Assembly (NCBI GenBank): GCA_022661535.1
Contig: JAKULF010000013.1
Coordinates: 1,178,001 to 1,242,000 of the forward strand
Direction: 5' to 3'
From: Eutypa lata
Taxonomy: Eukaryota; Ascomycota; Sordariomycetes; Xylariales; Diatrypaceae
DNA length: 64,000 nt
This document shows, piece after piece, positions 62,795-64,000 of the stretch; the first letter of the stretch is position 1; every line of letters begins with the position of its first letter. The notes below the pieces were generated by a model. That model did not search any database and had not been told where the DNA came from. It saw only the letters and a list, made by a program, of their open reading frames with translations. A program made the position numbers and the translations under genes.

Positions 62795-64000
62795 ACGTAA
62801 TTATATTAATAATTTACTTTAAATCTTAAGTTATTATATATATATTTTATATTACGTTAATGTATTAAGTTTTAATTAATTAAATCTTTAAGATTTCTCG
62901 CGAGTTATAACGGCTTAAGTTTATTTAATAATTTTTATTTTTTAAAATATTATAAAATAACGCATTATAATATAAAATAATTCGTAATAAATTTAAAACA
63001 TATTCGATAAGTGTAAAACTTTATATACGTTAAATTTATAAGTTAATATATAATTAAGAATTTTTATTAATTTTTTAAGCTTAAAATAAAGCCGTACAAA
63101 TTAAAACCGATAAATTACTTTATAAAAATTACTTTATAAAAATTACTTTATAAAAACTACTTTATAAACGCGTTTAAATGTACTTTTTATATATATGTTA
63201 TTATTATTATTTTAATTAAAAAAATTATAATATATAAAGCTTTTATTATATTAAATTATATTTATACGACTTTTTTATAAATAATTAAAATTATAATAAT
63301 AATAATAATAAAATATAATTAAAAAGAATTTTAAAACTTATAAATTTATAAATTTATAAATTTATAAATTTTTAAACTTTTAAATTTTTAAATTTTTAAA
63401 TTTATAAAGTAATTTATAAACTTATAATTTTATAAAATAATTTATAACTTATAAATTTATAAACTTATAAATTTATAAATTTATAAATTTAAATTAAATT
63501 ATATAAGTTATTTATTTAAATAATTATTTAATTCGTATATTATTATTATTACTTTAATTAAAAAAATCATAACGCTTTAAACTTCTTTTATATAATATTA
63601 CTTTTAAACGGCTTTTTTCGAAATAATTAAAGTAATAATAATAATATGCGAATTAAGTGATCGTCCGGATAAGTGGCTTACGTAAGCTTGTTTAAACGTT
63701 TTTTTTTTCGATATATTATAATTATTTATCGCATCGTTAAAATTATAACGTTTCGAGCTTTTATTATATAATGTTACTTTTAAACAACTTTTTACGAAAT
63801 AATTAAAGTTATATTAATAATATATTAATTATAAAAGCGTTTAAATAAAATATTTTAACATTTATAAGTTTTCGAATTTTAAATTAAAACGAATTACTTT
63901 TTTTTAAGTTTATAATAATAATATATATATATTTATAATCTTTATTTAATTTCGCATTTAATAATATATTTACGTTTTTAATATATATTTTAATTAATTA
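62795..64000 (+). repeat. second copy of the palindrome arm
   Basis: Colinear with about 51765-52960. Landmarks are TATATTACGTTAATGTATTA, AACTTTATATACGTTAAAT, GCCGTACAAATTAAAACCGA and AACGCGTTTAAATG. The two small inverted-repeat elements inside have the opposite orientation to those of the colinear arm. Confidence 0.7.
63490..63690 (+). mobile_element. MITE-like inverted-repeat element, copy A (least degraded)
   Basis: The right terminal repeat keeps much of the original sequence (GATCGTCCGGATAAGTGGCT then TACGTAAGC). The left end is its RIPped complement (AAGTTATTTATTTAAATAAT). Next to the core, ATTATTATTATTACTTTAATT and its complement match perfectly. No coding capacity. Confidence 0.7.

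Larger units (their letters stand above)
60381..64000. mobile_element. RIP-degraded repeat block, running off the window
   Basis: A+T-rich with residual CG. It contains fragment copy c (inverted), a partial fourth copy of the dispersed repeat, and a colinear copy of the palindrome's right arm. No coding frame survives. Confidence 0.75.

Noticed and set aside
1..64000. tRNA, rRNA, PKS, NRPS or soluble terpene synthase genes
   Set aside because: I looked for tRNA T-loop motifs and for large modular or DDxxD-type frames and saw none, though a short intron-split tRNA could be missed by eye.

Overview
The window is nuclear DNA of a filamentous ascomycete (Pezizomycotina). Genes carry short (about 50-100 bp) GT-AG introns with CTAAC-like branch sites, the YPT1 Rab GTPase is of the filamentous-fungal type, and about half of the window is extremely A+T-rich DNA. 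In that DNA the surviving C and G sit largely in CG, and CA/TG are scarce, which is the footprint of repeat-induced point mutation (RIP). A sordariomycete is my best guess; the class is not proven.  Layout: (1) 1-12.6 kb is an ordinary gene-bearing segment: the 5' part of a 2EXR-domain gene, a mitochondrial-type C6orf136/DUF2358-like gene, the Rab GTPase ypt1, and a three-exon gene for a 1081-residue low-complexity fungal protein. (2) 13.0-23.4 kb is a RIP-degraded LTR retroelement; I could define its 125-bp LTRs, TG...CA ends and a 4-bp target duplication. A small transposase-like relic follows. (3) 25.5-37.9 kb holds four genes of secondary-metabolism type: a cytochrome P450 and a secreted-type FAD-linked (berberine-bridge-like) oxidase that share a 741-bp divergent promoter, an FAD monooxygenase fused to a multi-pass membrane domain, and an AflR-like Zn2Cys6 regulator. 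A 2.4-kb RIP block lies between the last two. (4) 37.9-56.3 kb is two large RIP blocks, with dispersed repeats, a 19-bp tandem array, and a 2.7-kb palindrome built from small inverted-repeat elements. They are separated by a 0.6-kb non-RIPped island of short tandem repeats and perfect hairpins. (5) 56.6-59.9 kb holds an intact aromatic prenyltransferase (DMATS family) and a small cupin protein. (6) 60.4-64 kb is another RIP block that repeats sequence from the earlier ones.  Reading: the prenyltransferase, P450, flavin oxidase, FAD monooxygenase-membrane fusion, cupin and AflR-type regulator look like one natural-product gene cluster broken into mini-clusters by dead transposons. No polyketide synthase, peptide synthetase or recognisable soluble terpene synthase lies in the window. 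The backbone is therefore either beyond an edge or a primary metabolite such as an aromatic amino acid or phenol that DMATS prenylates. All exon structures were derived by hand from splice signals, reading frame and family conservation.
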